A DNA stretch of 64,000 bases from Actinomycetes bacterium. Lineage in GTDB: Bacteria > Actinomycetota > Coriobacteriia > Coriobacteriales > Eggerthellaceae. The translations under genes were made by a program, and so were the position numbers. Shown here piece by piece: positions 43,592 through 51,576 of this stretch; position 1 is the first letter of the stretch, and every line of letters starts with the position of its first letter. The notes beneath the pieces were generated by a model that saw only the letters and a program-made list of their open reading frames with translations, did not search any database and was not told the DNA's origin. The DNA is taken from positions 1 through 64,000 of the forward strand of contig JAEWQO010000078.1 in the NCBI GenBank assembly GCA_023460315.1, written 5' to 3'.

Positions 43592-45952
43592 GTGGCTGAA
43601 CTCAAGGATGTCTCACATGAGAGACAGGTGGGGGAGAAAATCGGCCGTCCAGATAAGTACGAGTATGTCGAGCACGAGAAGCCTTGGCGCTACCAAGAGG
43701 GCGAATACACGGTGACGCGCGGAAGCGCTTGGTCTGGTCCGGGATGCCATCTGGGGTGCGGACTTTTGCTTTACACGGACGAAAGCGGCAAACTGGTCAA
43801 GGTCGAAGGTGACCCAGACAATCCGTTCAACGAAGGACGTCTGTGCGTTCGTTGTTTGGACCTGATGGAGTCAGCCTATAATGAGAGTCGCGTCGTGCAT
43901 CCCATGAGGCGCAATCCCGAAGACCGCGGGAAGAACGCTTGGGAACGCATAAGCTGGGACGAGGCATATGATCTGATCGCGGACAAGTTTCTTGGATACA
44001 AAGAGGAATTCGGGGCGCAATCCGTGCTGTTCTTCAAGGGCACCGGTCGCGATATCGCTCCTTGGATCAGCCATCTTGCTTGGTCGTTCGGCAGCCCCAA
44101 CGTTGTGTTCGCGCTTTCGGGATGTGCGTGTTTTGTGCCGCGCATCGCTTCATCCATGTGCACGTCCGGCTCGTTCTGGGTTGGCGATTACTCGCAGCAG
44201 TTCACGAAACGCTATGACGATCCCCGTTGGAAGGTTCCGGGTTGTATCGTCCTCTGGGGGAACAATCCCATCGTTTCCAATTCCGACGGACTGTATGGCC
44301 ATTGGGTTGTCGACTGCATGAAGCGTGGTTCGAAGATAATTTCTGTCGATCCGAAGATGACATGGCTTGGTACGAAGGCCTCCGTGTTTCTCCCTCTCCG
44401 TCCCGGGACCGATGCGGCTCTTGCCCTCGGAATCCTGCATGTCATGATTGAGGAGGAGATTTACGACAAGGAATTTGTCGACTACTGGTGTTATGGGTTT
44501 GACCAGCTCAAAGAGGCTTGCGAGCAGTACACCGCAGAACGCACTGGCCAGATATGCTGGGTCAGCCCAGAAAAGATCGTCGAGGCGGCTCGCCTTATCG
44601 CTGGGGCGGATGGCATGATTATGCAATGGGGCGTCTCGACGGACATGAGCCGGGAAGCCGTTCCCTCATGCCAGGCACTGTCGGCGATCTTTCAGATAAC
44701 TGGAAACGTCGATGTTCCGGGGGGAATGATCGCGCCTCCTTCCATATTGCCCTATTATGCGGGATGGGGTGGAGAGAACCTTTCCGACGAGCAGAAGGAG
44801 AAGCGGCTCGGCATCCATAAATATCCCCTGTATCGCTACGGTTTCAAAAATGCCTCGACTGACGTGACCATTGAGTGCTTGGAGACGGGAAAGGACGAGC
44901 TCGGCAACGACTATCCGTTGAAGGCCGCTTGGTTGCAGACGACTAATCCCCTGATCAACTCGTCGCCGGACACCCGCCGCACGTATCATGCGCTGAAGAA
45001 GTTGGAATTCATCGTTTCGGTCGATCTCTATATGACGCCGACGGTTCAGGCGCTTGCCGACGTGTTCCTTCCTGCATGCACGTTTGCGGAGCGCAACGGC
45101 ATCCGCATCGGAGACGGCGTGCAACGGGGAGAAACCATAAACAAAGCTATACAGGTTGGTGAGGCGAAGTCGGACATGGTCATCAACCTTGAGATAGGAA
45201 AGCGCATCTGCCCGGAGTTTTATCCGTGGAACACCGAGGAGGAAATGTTCTCCCATATTCTCGAAGGCATGGGCATGACGTTTGAGGAGCTGCGTGACGC
45301 TGCGCCAACCTATCTTGATTTTGAGTATCACAAATATGAGAAAGGACTTCTCCGCGATGACGGGCAGCCTGGTTTCCAGACGGCTACCGGCCGCATTGAG
45401 CTTTGGTCCACCTACTTCAACCAGATCGGAATCGAATGCGTTCCATCATTTGACGAGCCGTCACCTGGCCCCGTGGCCGATCCCGAACTGTACAAGGAAT
45501 ATCCCCTTATCTTGACTACGGGCGCTCGCACCTGGTCATTGTTTCATTCGGAGCATCGGCAAGTGCCGCGTCTGCGTGCTTTGCGCCCCGACCCGGTTTT
45601 GCAAATGCATCCCCAAACCGCCAAGCAGTATGGTCTTGACGAAGGGGATTGGGTATGGGTCGAGAACCAGCGTGGCCGTGCGAAGCGACGCCTCCAGCTG
45701 ACCGAAGCCTTGGATCCGCGTTATTGTTCGACCGATCATGGGTGGTGGATGCCCGAGCAAAGCGGATGGGAGGATGGCGGCTTCAGTGGAATGTATGACT
45801 ACAACATTAACCAGTTGCTGACCTATGATCCCGGTCGCTCGGGGTTCGGATCGAACTACAAAACGGTGCTCTGTCGGGTGTATCGATGCGAGGAAGGCGA
45901 CCATAACACGCTCGCGAACCCTCTTGGTGCTAACGGAAAGGCCGGTGAATAA
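43592..45952 (+). CDS. Molybdopterin oxidoreductase, pyrogallol-transhydroxylase/catechol-dehydroxylase type
   Basis: A 786-residue DMSO-reductase-superfamily enzyme without a Tat signal, so cytoplasmic. The N-terminal cluster-binding segment is SGPGCHLGCGLLLYT with GRLCVRC. Cysteines are at 52, 56 and 85 (plus 88), while Gly49 occupies the usual first-Cys position of the [4Fe-4S] motif. Later blocks: GSPNVVFALSGCACFVPR (molybdenum-ligand region), IVLWGNNPIVSNSDG, PLRPGTDAALALG and GARTWSLFHSEHRQVPRLR. The SGPGCHxGCG pattern is that of the acetylene hydratase, pyrogallol transhydroxylase and gut catechol dehydroxylase branch. The ferredoxin gene begins 3 bp after its stop. The likely reaction is reductive dehydroxylation or transhydroxylation of an aromatic or acidic compound; the substrate is unknown. 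Confidence 0.85.
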   Translation: MAELKDVSHERQVGEKIGRPDKYEYVEHEKPWRYQEGEYTVTRGSAWSGPGCHLGCGLLLYTDESGKLVKVEGDPDNPFNEGRLCVRCLDLMESAYNESRVVHPMRRNPEDRGKNAWERISWDEAYDLIADKFLGYKEEFGAQSVLFFKGTGRDIAPWISHLAWSFGSPNVVFALSGCACFVPRIASSMCTSGSFWVGDYSQQFTKRYDDPRWKVPGCIVLWGNNPIVSNSDGLYGHWVVDCMKRGSKIISVDPKMTWLGTKASVFLPLRPGTDAALALGILHVMIEEEIYDKEFVDYWCYGFDQLKEACEQYTAERTGQICWVSPEKIVEAARLIAGADGMIMQWGVSTDMSREAVPSCQALSAIFQITGNVDVPGGMIAPPSILPYYAGWGGENLSDEQKEKRLGIHKYPLYRYGFKNASTDVTIECLETGKDELGNDYPLKAAWLQTTNPLINSSPDTRRTYHALKKLEFIVSVDLYMTPTVQALADVFLPACTFAERNGIRIGDGVQRGETINKAIQVGEAKSDMVINLEIGKRICPEFYPWNTEEEMFSHILEGMGMTFEELRDAAPTYLDFEYHKYEKGLLRDDGQPGFQTATGRIELWSTYFNQIGIECVPSFDEPSPGPVADPELYKEYPLILTTGARTWSLFHSEHRQVPRLRALRPDPVLQMHPQTAKQYGLDEGDWVWVENQRGRAKRRLQLTEALDPRYCSTDHGWWMPEQSGWEDGGFSGMYDYNINQLLTYDPGRSGFGSNYKTVLCRVYRCEEGDHNTLANPLGANGKAGE

Positions 45953-45955
45953 ACC

Positions 45956-46303
45956 ATGGCGATGGGAATCCTGATTGACTACGAATGGTGCACGGGATGC
46001 CATACGTGCGAGATGGCCTGTTCGGTGGACATGACGCACCAGAACTTCCCGGAGGGGCACTGCGGAGTAAAGATCCATGAGGAGGGCATCTACCAGATCG
46101 ATGCGGATAGATGGACCGACATCAACATGCCAGTGTTCACGGACCTTTGCGACCAGTGCGCTCGGCGCATAGCCGAGGGGGCTCCAGAGCCAACTTGCGT
46201 GAAGCATTGTCAGGCTCGCGTTCTCAAGTACGGCGATGTTGAGGAATTGGCTCGTGATCTGGCATCAAAATCAAAGCAAGTGCTTTATTGCCTCAAAGCG
46301 TGA
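45956..46303 (+). CDS. Small 4Fe-4S ferredoxin partner of the molybdenum enzyme
   Basis: A 115-residue electron-transfer subunit. Cys12, 15, 18 and 22 (CTGCHTCEMAC) and Cys65, 68, 81 and 85 (CDQC, then CVKHC) supply ligands for two [4Fe-4S] clusters. It is half the size of normal DMSO-reductase B subunits, which carry four clusters, and matches the short ferredoxins paired with catechol-dehydroxylase-like enzymes. No membrane anchor gene is present, so electrons must come from a soluble donor or another complex. Confidence 0.9.
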   Translation: MAMGILIDYEWCTGCHTCEMACSVDMTHQNFPEGHCGVKIHEEGIYQIDADRWTDINMPVFTDLCDQCARRIAEGAPEPTCVKHCQARVLKYGDVEELARDLASKSKQVLYCLKA

Positions 46304-46436
46304 AGCTCTCGGATGGTGTTGGAAGGGGGCTGTGCGTGAGCGCGTGCTCCTTTCCCGTTGAGGGGGATTGCAGAGAGGCGAGAAGGCCGGTCACGCAGGA
46401 CGTGGCCGGCCGGTTCCGACGAAGGAGGCGTGTCGC

Positions 46437-46607
46437 ATGTGTCAGACATGCATCGGGTGTGGAAAATGCACGGGGGAGATCAGACCTGCCATCAAGCCAG
46501 GAGTCTGTCCGTTCTGCGGTGCGGCGAACAAGCCGAAGGATATGTTCTGCTCCACATGTGGCAACGTGCTTCCTCCTCCTCCGGGGAAACCGATGCAAGC
46601 TTCATGA
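46437..46607 (+). CDS. Cys-rich mini-protein with zinc-ribbon-like motifs
   Basis: A 56-residue protein; GAAGGAGG sits 8 bp before ATG 46437. Cysteines are arranged as CQTCIGCGKC followed by a zinc ribbon, CPFCGAANKPKDMFCSTCG, and a Pro-rich tail (LPPPPGKP). The first group resembles half of a ferredoxin cluster motif, the second a rubredoxin-type knuckle. It lies in the same direction as the molybdenum enzyme and ferredoxin genes. It may be a metal-binding accessory; the function is unknown. Confidence 0.7.
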   Translation: MCQTCIGCGKCTGEIRPAIKPGVCPFCGAANKPKDMFCSTCGNVLPPPPGKPMQAS

Positions 46608-46613
46608 TCGCCT

Positions 46614-46670
46614 GGAGGGTTTCCTCGGGAAGGGCTCGCCATGAGCTCGCTCTTCCCGAGGAAACCCTCC
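46614..46670. terminator. 19-bp stem inverted repeat between two mini-protein genes
   Basis: GGAGGGTTTCCTCGGGAAG (46614-46632) is perfectly complementary to 46652-46670, with a 19-nt loop. It starts 6 bp past the first mini-protein stop. A short TCAAAAGG follows rather than a U-tract, so it may be a terminator, an mRNA-stabilising stem or an attenuator controlling the second mini-protein. Confidence 0.7.
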
Positions 46671-46708
46671 TCAAAAGGCAGCATTTTCTGAAGAAAGGTA
46701 GGAAGACC

Positions 46709-46951
46709 ATGTGTTTCAGACCAGCAGCTATCGAAAAAACCTGCCCCCAATGTGGCGCGAAGGTGCAGCAGAGCGACAAGACCTGTCCCCAGTGCGGGGC
46801 TGACCTTCCTTCGACGGCACCGGGCATGCCCGGCATGCCGGGAGCTCCGGGCATGCCGAAAGCTCCGGGCGCACCGGGAGCTCCTCAGGCACCCGGTGTT
46901 CCGGGAGCCCCCAAGGCGCCTGGCGCACCCAAGGCCCCCGGCTCTCATTGA
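46709..46951 (+). CDS. Zinc-ribbon protein with collagen-like PGxP repeats
   Basis: An 80-residue protein; the start at 46709 has AAAGGTAGGAAG upstream. The N-terminal 33 residues form a zinc ribbon of two CPQCGA knuckles (TCPQCGAKVQQSDKTCPQCGA). The remainder is a near-perfect triplet repeat of G-x-P units (GMPGAPGMPKAPGAPGAPQ and so on, about 15 triplets) ending PGSH. Gly-x-Pro triplets can form a collagen-like triple helix or a flexible linker. Such a zinc-ribbon plus collagen-like tail in a bacterial cytoplasmic protein is unusual. The function is unknown. Confidence 0.72.
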   Translation: MCFRPAAIEKTCPQCGAKVQQSDKTCPQCGADLPSTAPGMPGMPGAPGMPKAPGAPGAPQAPGVPGAPKAPGAPKAPGSH

Positions 46952-47179
46952 GACCTGCTCTTGCCTTTGCCGTTTCGCCTATGTTTGGCGGGTTCCATTT
47001 CATTGGAGCAGGGGCATCCCTTCCAAGGTCCGGCCACAGAGCGCCGGGCCTTGTTGGGCGGCATCGCGGTTTTTTGCTTTCCTTTCCTGTGCCAGTCATT
47101 CCTTTCATACTATGATATTCGCTCGCGGGATTCGATGGAAAGCATGCACGACGGGGGAACGATAGGGGGAGGGTCCTTC

Positions 47180-48103
47180 ATGAACATCGAACATCTGAGG
47201 GAGTTTATCTATCTGGCGGAAACGCTCAGCTTCAGCGTCACAGCACGGCAGTTCTATGTGAGCCAGTCGGTGTTGAGCAAGCATATTGCCTCGATGGAAA
47301 GTGAGTTAGGGGTCAAACTGTTCCTGCGCGACAGCCATCACGTGCGCCTCTCTCAGAGTGGAAAGGCGTTCTTTGAGGAGGCATGTGTCATCGCGGGCAG
47401 GTATGACCACGCAATGGCCCGTATCGCTGCCATCAACCAGTCATTTGAGTCGGTGGTGCGCGTGGGATACTTGCGCAATGCCGCACGCCCGTTCCTCGCG
47501 CTGTTTCTCAAGCGCATGAAGAAAGCTTTTCCTCAGGTGAGGGTCAGCCTCTTCTGCATGGAATACGGGGAGTTGCTCTCGGCCCTCAATATGCGGAAGG
47601 TCGACCTTGCCATGACCATCGATCTGGAAGCGGACGCGCGGGCACGCTTTGACGCGGCCATCATCTATGAAGATCAATTTGACGCGATCGTCGGGTATGG
47701 CCATCCACTCGCCACGTTCCAGGAGCAAGGGATCTCAACCGGTGATCTGTGCGGGCATCAGTTGCTCTTGCCCGATCCCGCGACGTATTCCGGCATGAGC
47801 GATTTCGTGAGCTCTTTGCTGCCGACCCAATGCAAGTCGCTTGTCCGACGTTATTACAGTGACGTGGACACCATGTATCTCGACGTTGAGATGGGAGAAC
47901 AGGTGGCTTTCTCGTCCGAGCACAACATTCCCGTGTTTGGCGACAAGGTGTGCTTCTTGCAGATAATCGACAAGCCTACCGTCTACAACGTGAGTGCACT
48001 CTGGTTGAAGGATGCGAACAACGACGTTATTGCGCCCTGCCTTGAGGCTTTGGACTACTGCAAGGGCCGCCTGTGGCCAAAGGAAAAAGACCAGGATCGA
48101 TAA
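47180..48103 (+). CDS. LysR-family transcriptional regulator
   Basis: A 307-residue regulator; ATG 47180 lies behind GGGGGAGGG, while the longer frame from 46961 has no family sequence. The helix-turn-helix is MNIEHLREFIYLAETLSFSVTARQFYVSQSVLSKHIASMESELGVKLFLRD, followed by a periplasmic-binding-protein-like effector domain (VVRVGYLRNAARPFLALFLKRM onward). The C-terminal half is Cys-rich for this family. It closes the molybdenum-enzyme locus and is its likely substrate-responsive regulator. Confidence 0.92.
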   Translation: MNIEHLREFIYLAETLSFSVTARQFYVSQSVLSKHIASMESELGVKLFLRDSHHVRLSQSGKAFFEEACVIAGRYDHAMARIAAINQSFESVVRVGYLRNAARPFLALFLKRMKKAFPQVRVSLFCMEYGELLSALNMRKVDLAMTIDLEADARARFDAAIIYEDQFDAIVGYGHPLATFQEQGISTGDLCGHQLLLPDPATYSGMSDFVSSLLPTQCKSLVRRYYSDVDTMYLDVEMGEQVAFSSEHNIPVFGDKVCFLQIIDKPTVYNVSALWLKDANNDVIAPCLEALDYCKGRLWPKEKDQDR

Positions 48104-48174
48104 GGCTGTCTTGGACAAAGATTGGGCATTGCTCGCGGTGCTGCAATTATGTGTCATGTTTTGACGGTTGCTCA

Positions 48175-48352
48175 GCACAAAAATCGTCGATTATTGCACA
48201 GGAATCCCTTTTGCAAGGATGCTTGCGTATGCTTTTTGGTATCTGCGGCATCTTAAAAAGTGATAAGTCTCTGATCGGGCATTTTATTTTTTGGTCGCAA
48301 GGTGACTATCAGAATGAGATGAAACAAGTGCAATAATCGACGTTTTTTGTGC
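48175..48352. mobile_element. MITE-like element with 25-bp terminal inverted repeats
   Basis: The left end (48175-48199) and the inverted right end (48328-48352) match at 24 of 25 positions; the shared core is CGTCGATTATTGCAC. The 178-bp element is AT-rich compared with its surroundings and has no credible coding frame. No target-site duplication is visible in the first flanking bases. Size, AT content and long perfect ends fit a non-autonomous transposon relic. It lies between the LysR gene and the radical SAM locus. The rest of the 48104-48608 gap is AT-rich near 48420-48480 and probably holds the promoter of the next gene. Confidence 0.65.
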
Positions 48353-48608
48353 TTCGGAGAGTGAAATCTTTTGCAAAAATATCAGGGCAGCGAGCAGTGC
48401 TTCTTCTGAGAGCATCTTCAATATGTTCTTATAACAAAAATAATTGCAAATAAAAATAATAGATATAGTCTAAAATAGAAAACACGAGCCTGACCTTGCC
48501 TGAGAACGAGGTCGAATCTATGCGGCCAGCGGGCTGCAGCGCCCGCTGCCATCGGTCGGTCGTTGAGCGGGTGTGAAGAGGGAATGCGGAAAGGGAGAGT
48601 CGACACAT

Positions 48609-49613
48609 ATGGACATGACTGTTTCCAGAATCATCAACAAGGCGCTCGATGGAGGGACGCTGACGGCGAATGAGGGTGTGGAATTGCTCTCGTGGAACGA
48701 CGTGAGCGACGAGGCTGCCGCCGTCAGGTTGGCGGGAAGGCGGTTGAGCGAGCGCACTTTGCCGAAGGCCGAGATTCACGGTCAGATAGGGCTGAATGTC
48801 GGCCTGTGTCCGAAGGATTGCAAATTCTGCTCGTTTGCGGCCAGTAACAAGGTGTTCTCTGAGCCGGGCGAGGAGTTGCTCGCAACGGTGGTCGATTACG
48901 TCAAGCTGCTTGAAGAAAAGGGAGCTAACGCCATCTATCTCATGGCGACTGCAACATACGACCAGCAGCAGTTCCTCGACTATGCACGTGCCGCTGCCGC
49001 GGCCATCACGCTCGGCACGCCGCTCATTGCCAATGTTGGGGATTTCGACTATGACTACGCGCGGGAATTGAAGAAAGCTGGGGTCGTGGGTGTCTACCAT
49101 GTGATCCGCATGGGGGAGGGGACGTTCACCCGGTGTTCCGTCGAGCAGCGCTGGTCCACCATTCACGCTGCCCAAGATGCAGGGTTGCTGCTTGGCTCAT
49201 GTGTCGAGCCGGTGGGGCCTGAACACACCTTGGAAGAGATTGTCGAGAAGACTATTATAACCAGAGAGATGAACGCGCAGTTCTCCGGATCGATGCGCCG
49301 CACGCCCATCAGCTCTTCCGAACTCGCCAAACATGGTACCGTCAGCTATGCCCGCATGTCGACTATCGTGGCGGCCGTCTCGCTCATCACCGGTGAGGGT
49401 ATTCGGGGAAACTGCACCCATGAGCCCAATCAGCTTGCGGCGTTTGGCGGCGCAAATCTCCTGTGGGCGGAAGTCGGTTCGAACCCACGTGACGTGGAGG
49501 AAAAGACCGAGGGGAACCGCGGTTGGACCGTTCCTCGATGCAAAGAGCTTTTCGAGGAATGCGGCTGGGAAGTGCTCAAGGGTCCCTCGGCCTTGTTTTC
49601 AGCCAAAGCCTGA
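48609..49613 (+). CDS. BioB/HydE-like radical SAM enzyme (paralogue 1)
   Basis: A 334-residue radical SAM protein. The [4Fe-4S]-SAM motif is CPKDCKFC (CxxxCxxC) in IGLNVGLCPKDCKFCSFAAS. Other blocks: GANAIYLMATATYD, IANVGDFDYDYARELKKAGVVGVYHVIRMGEG, CVEPVGPEHTLEEIVEKTI and the C-terminal GANLLWAEVGSNPRDVEEKTEG. The BioB-like TIM barrel fits sulfur insertion or carbon-centred radical chemistry. It is not a normal BioB: the family YNHN and other biotin-synthase residues are not evident. ATG 48609 follows AGGGAGAG. It is convergent with paralogue 2 and is one of three copies in 6 kb. Confidence 0.85.
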   Translation: MDMTVSRIINKALDGGTLTANEGVELLSWNDVSDEAAAVRLAGRRLSERTLPKAEIHGQIGLNVGLCPKDCKFCSFAASNKVFSEPGEELLATVVDYVKLLEEKGANAIYLMATATYDQQQFLDYARAAAAAITLGTPLIANVGDFDYDYARELKKAGVVGVYHVIRMGEGTFTRCSVEQRWSTIHAAQDAGLLLGSCVEPVGPEHTLEEIVEKTIITREMNAQFSGSMRRTPISSSELAKHGTVSYARMSTIVAAVSLITGEGIRGNCTHEPNQLAAFGGANLLWAEVGSNPRDVEEKTEGNRGWTVPRCKELFEECGWEVLKGPSALFSAKA

Positions 49614-49710
49614 GAGAGGTGTGGCAAGCTCGAACAAGGGTGCGGCAAGCTCTGATCGGGTCGGATCTGATCTGATCGGATCAGAAGGGCGTTCGGCGAA
49701 GAGACGGGTT

Positions 49711-50715
49711 TCACCCTTGGCGCGTGAGATGGGCGTCGCCGTCGAACCACGAGGCAAGAGGCCGGTCGGGGACGGTCCATTCACTGTCGGCAAGCTCCTT
49801 GCGGAGGCGGCTGACGTCGCGCAAGAGGTAGTCCGGATCGGCGATCAGATTGCGCCCGCGCGGATTGGTTCCTGCATCGGTCCACCTCACGTTGCCGCAT
49901 CCTGTGCCGAAGGGGATGGACCGCCCGGCGACAAGCCTCATGACGGCGGCGAGGAGGGCACTGTGTTTGCGGGAAAGGGGAACGTATGACTCCATGCCGG
50001 TTCCTGCCACGACCGTGAGGGTTCCCACTCCCGAGCAATAGGGGGAACATGCGATGACCTCGAACATGCGATCGGCGACCTCTTGGGGATCGCTTGCGGC
50101 ATGAACCGGTTCGACAGCGCTCATCAGTTTGAGACCTGCTGTCTTGAGGGCAGCGAATGTTGCCGTGCGCCGTGCCGGATCGATGGACGTTATGATTCCC
50201 TCCCCGAGGCGATGGGCATGATAGGCTGCCTGGACTCCGGCTGTTGCGAGCGTACGTGCCTGGTTGGCATCGATGTCACCGATGTTGGCCATGATCGGCA
50301 TGTCAGGTGAGATGGCCTCGCGCACGGCTTTCACGATGGAGAGAAAACGGTCGAAGTCGAATCCCGCTGTCGACATGAGAGAGATGAGATGCACTCCTGC
50401 CCGGTCAAAGGTGGACGCAGAGGCAATGATGGCATCAACGGAAACGTCGGCCGGTTCTTTCCGTGCTGAGCTTGATGCGGCAAGTGCGCAGAACGCACAG
50501 TTCTCGGGACAGGGGCCAGCATCGACGCCTATCTGTGCATAAATCTGCCCCGTATTGTGTGCCGCCTCACGTCCGATGAGCTCCGCGCCCCAGCGGATAT
50601 AGGCCGCTTCAGGAGAAGACGCATCGGTCATCAGCAGCGCGGTTGCCTCCTGCTTCGAAGGAGGTGTTCCGGCGATCGCGCGATCGACAAGCGTTTCCAC
50701 GGACCGGTCGATCAT
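49711..50715 (-). CDS. BioB/HydE-like radical SAM enzyme (paralogue 2)
   Basis: A 334-residue paralogue of the 48609 and 54046 products. Cluster motif CPENCAFC in IGVDAGPCPENCAFCALAAS. Conserved blocks: IMANIGDIDANQARTLATAGVQAAYHAHRLGEG, SAVEPVHAASDPQEVADRM, GTLTVVAGTGME and GCGNVRWTDAGTNPRGRN. It is the most divergent of the three, with ALAAS and TDAGTNPRG in place of SFAA and AEVGSNPRD, so it probably acts on a different substrate or step. Its start overlaps the stop of the methyltransferase gene by 4 bp (ATGA), showing translational coupling. Confidence 0.85.
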   Translation of the reverse strand: MIDRSVETLVDRAIAGTPPSKQEATALLMTDASSPEAAYIRWGAELIGREAAHNTGQIYAQIGVDAGPCPENCAFCALAASSSARKEPADVSVDAIIASASTFDRAGVHLISLMSTAGFDFDRFLSIVKAVREAISPDMPIMANIGDIDANQARTLATAGVQAAYHAHRLGEGIITSIDPARRTATFAALKTAGLKLMSAVEPVHAASDPQEVADRMFEVIACSPYCSGVGTLTVVAGTGMESYVPLSRKHSALLAAVMRLVAGRSIPFGTGCGNVRWTDAGTNPRGRNLIADPDYLLRDVSRLRKELADSEWTVPDRPLASWFDGDAHLTRQG

Positions 50716-51560
50716 CGTTCTTCCCTGACAGAACCGTAAACGATGGCGCTTCCGACCAATCCGCCGATGCTCTTGGTCCTGAGGCGTTCAAGCTCGGGCA
50801 GGAGATGCTTGCGATGCGCTTTCTCGTGTAGCACCTCGTCGGTGTACGCGGTCTTGGGCTCGATTCTCACGCGGGCGAAGCCACAGGCGTGCAACATGCT
50901 TTCATAGGTGGTCGCTTCAGAAATGCCGTTGCGGCAGCCGGTGATCATGCAGAGGGCGTCATAGGCTTCCGCGGGAAGGGGGCTGAAGGCCACGATGTCA
51001 GACACGATGAGACGTCCGCCCGGCGCAAGCACGCGGCGAACTTCGGCGAAGGCGGCTGCTTTGTCTGCGCACAGGTTGATCACGCAGTTTGATATGACGA
51101 CATCGATGCTCTGATCGGGTAAGGGGACTCTCTCGATAGTTCCTTCGAGGAAGGTGACGTTCCCGGCTTTGGCAGCTGAGGCGTTGCAGCGGGCGAGGTC
51201 AACCATTTCGGCCGTCATGTCCAATCCGCGTACCGAACCCCCCGGTCCGACAAGCTGTGCTGCGATGAGTGCGTCAATGCCGCCGCCGCTTCCCAAGTCG
51301 AGCACACGCTCACCGGGCTGAAGGTTGGCATGAGACACGGGGTCGCCGCAGCCGCGGCTTGCCATGAGTGCTCCGACGGGCACTCCGGACAGCGCCTCGT
51401 CGCCATAGAGAAAGCACGCTTCGTTGGGGGAGGAGTCTTCGCAGCAGGGTTCTGCAGCCGAGGAAGATGCGCCGGGACATGCCTCCCGGCCCGCTTCCCG
51501 ACGTGCCTTCCTCGCGATTTCTGCATAATGCCCCCTCATCTGGTTGGCCGATTCTTCCAT
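50712..51560 (-). CDS. ArsM-like SAM methyltransferase in a radical SAM operon
   Basis: A 282-residue class I methyltransferase. The start at 51560 has AAAAGGA 6 bp upstream; an ATG two codons earlier is too close to that site. SAM motif: VLDLGSGGGIDALIAAQLVGPGGSVRGLDMT. ArsM-type features are VISNCVINLCADKAAAFAEVRRVLAPGGRLIVSD, an N-terminal Cys pair (AEPCCEDSS) and Cys residues in DALCMITGCRNG. It is shorter than the ArsM at 270-1322, with no Cys-rich tail. It could methylate arsenic, but tight coupling to radical SAM and desulfurase genes suggests a thiol, selenol or pathway intermediate as acceptor. The function is not resolved. Confidence 0.8.
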   Translation of the reverse strand: MEESANQMRGHYAEIARKARREAGREACPGASSSAAEPCCEDSSPNEACFLYGDEALSGVPVGALMASRGCGDPVSHANLQPGERVLDLGSGGGIDALIAAQLVGPGGSVRGLDMTAEMVDLARCNASAAKAGNVTFLEGTIERVPLPDQSIDVVISNCVINLCADKAAAFAEVRRVLAPGGRLIVSDIVAFSPLPAEAYDALCMITGCRNGISEATTYESMLHACGFARVRIEPKTAYTDEVLHEKAHRKHLLPELERLRTKSIGGLVGSAIVYGSVREER

Positions 51561-51576
51561 GGTCATTCCTTTTCTC

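Noticed and set aside
48073..48336. 87-codon plus-strand frame through the MITE-like element
   Set aside because: Starts inside the LysR gene and runs through the inverted-repeat element; no ribosome-binding site or family similarity.
49614..49710. Duplicated GGTGYGGCAAGCTC and TCTGATC repeats between convergent radical SAM genes
   Set aside because: Short local duplication that may act as a terminator; too short to support a separate element.
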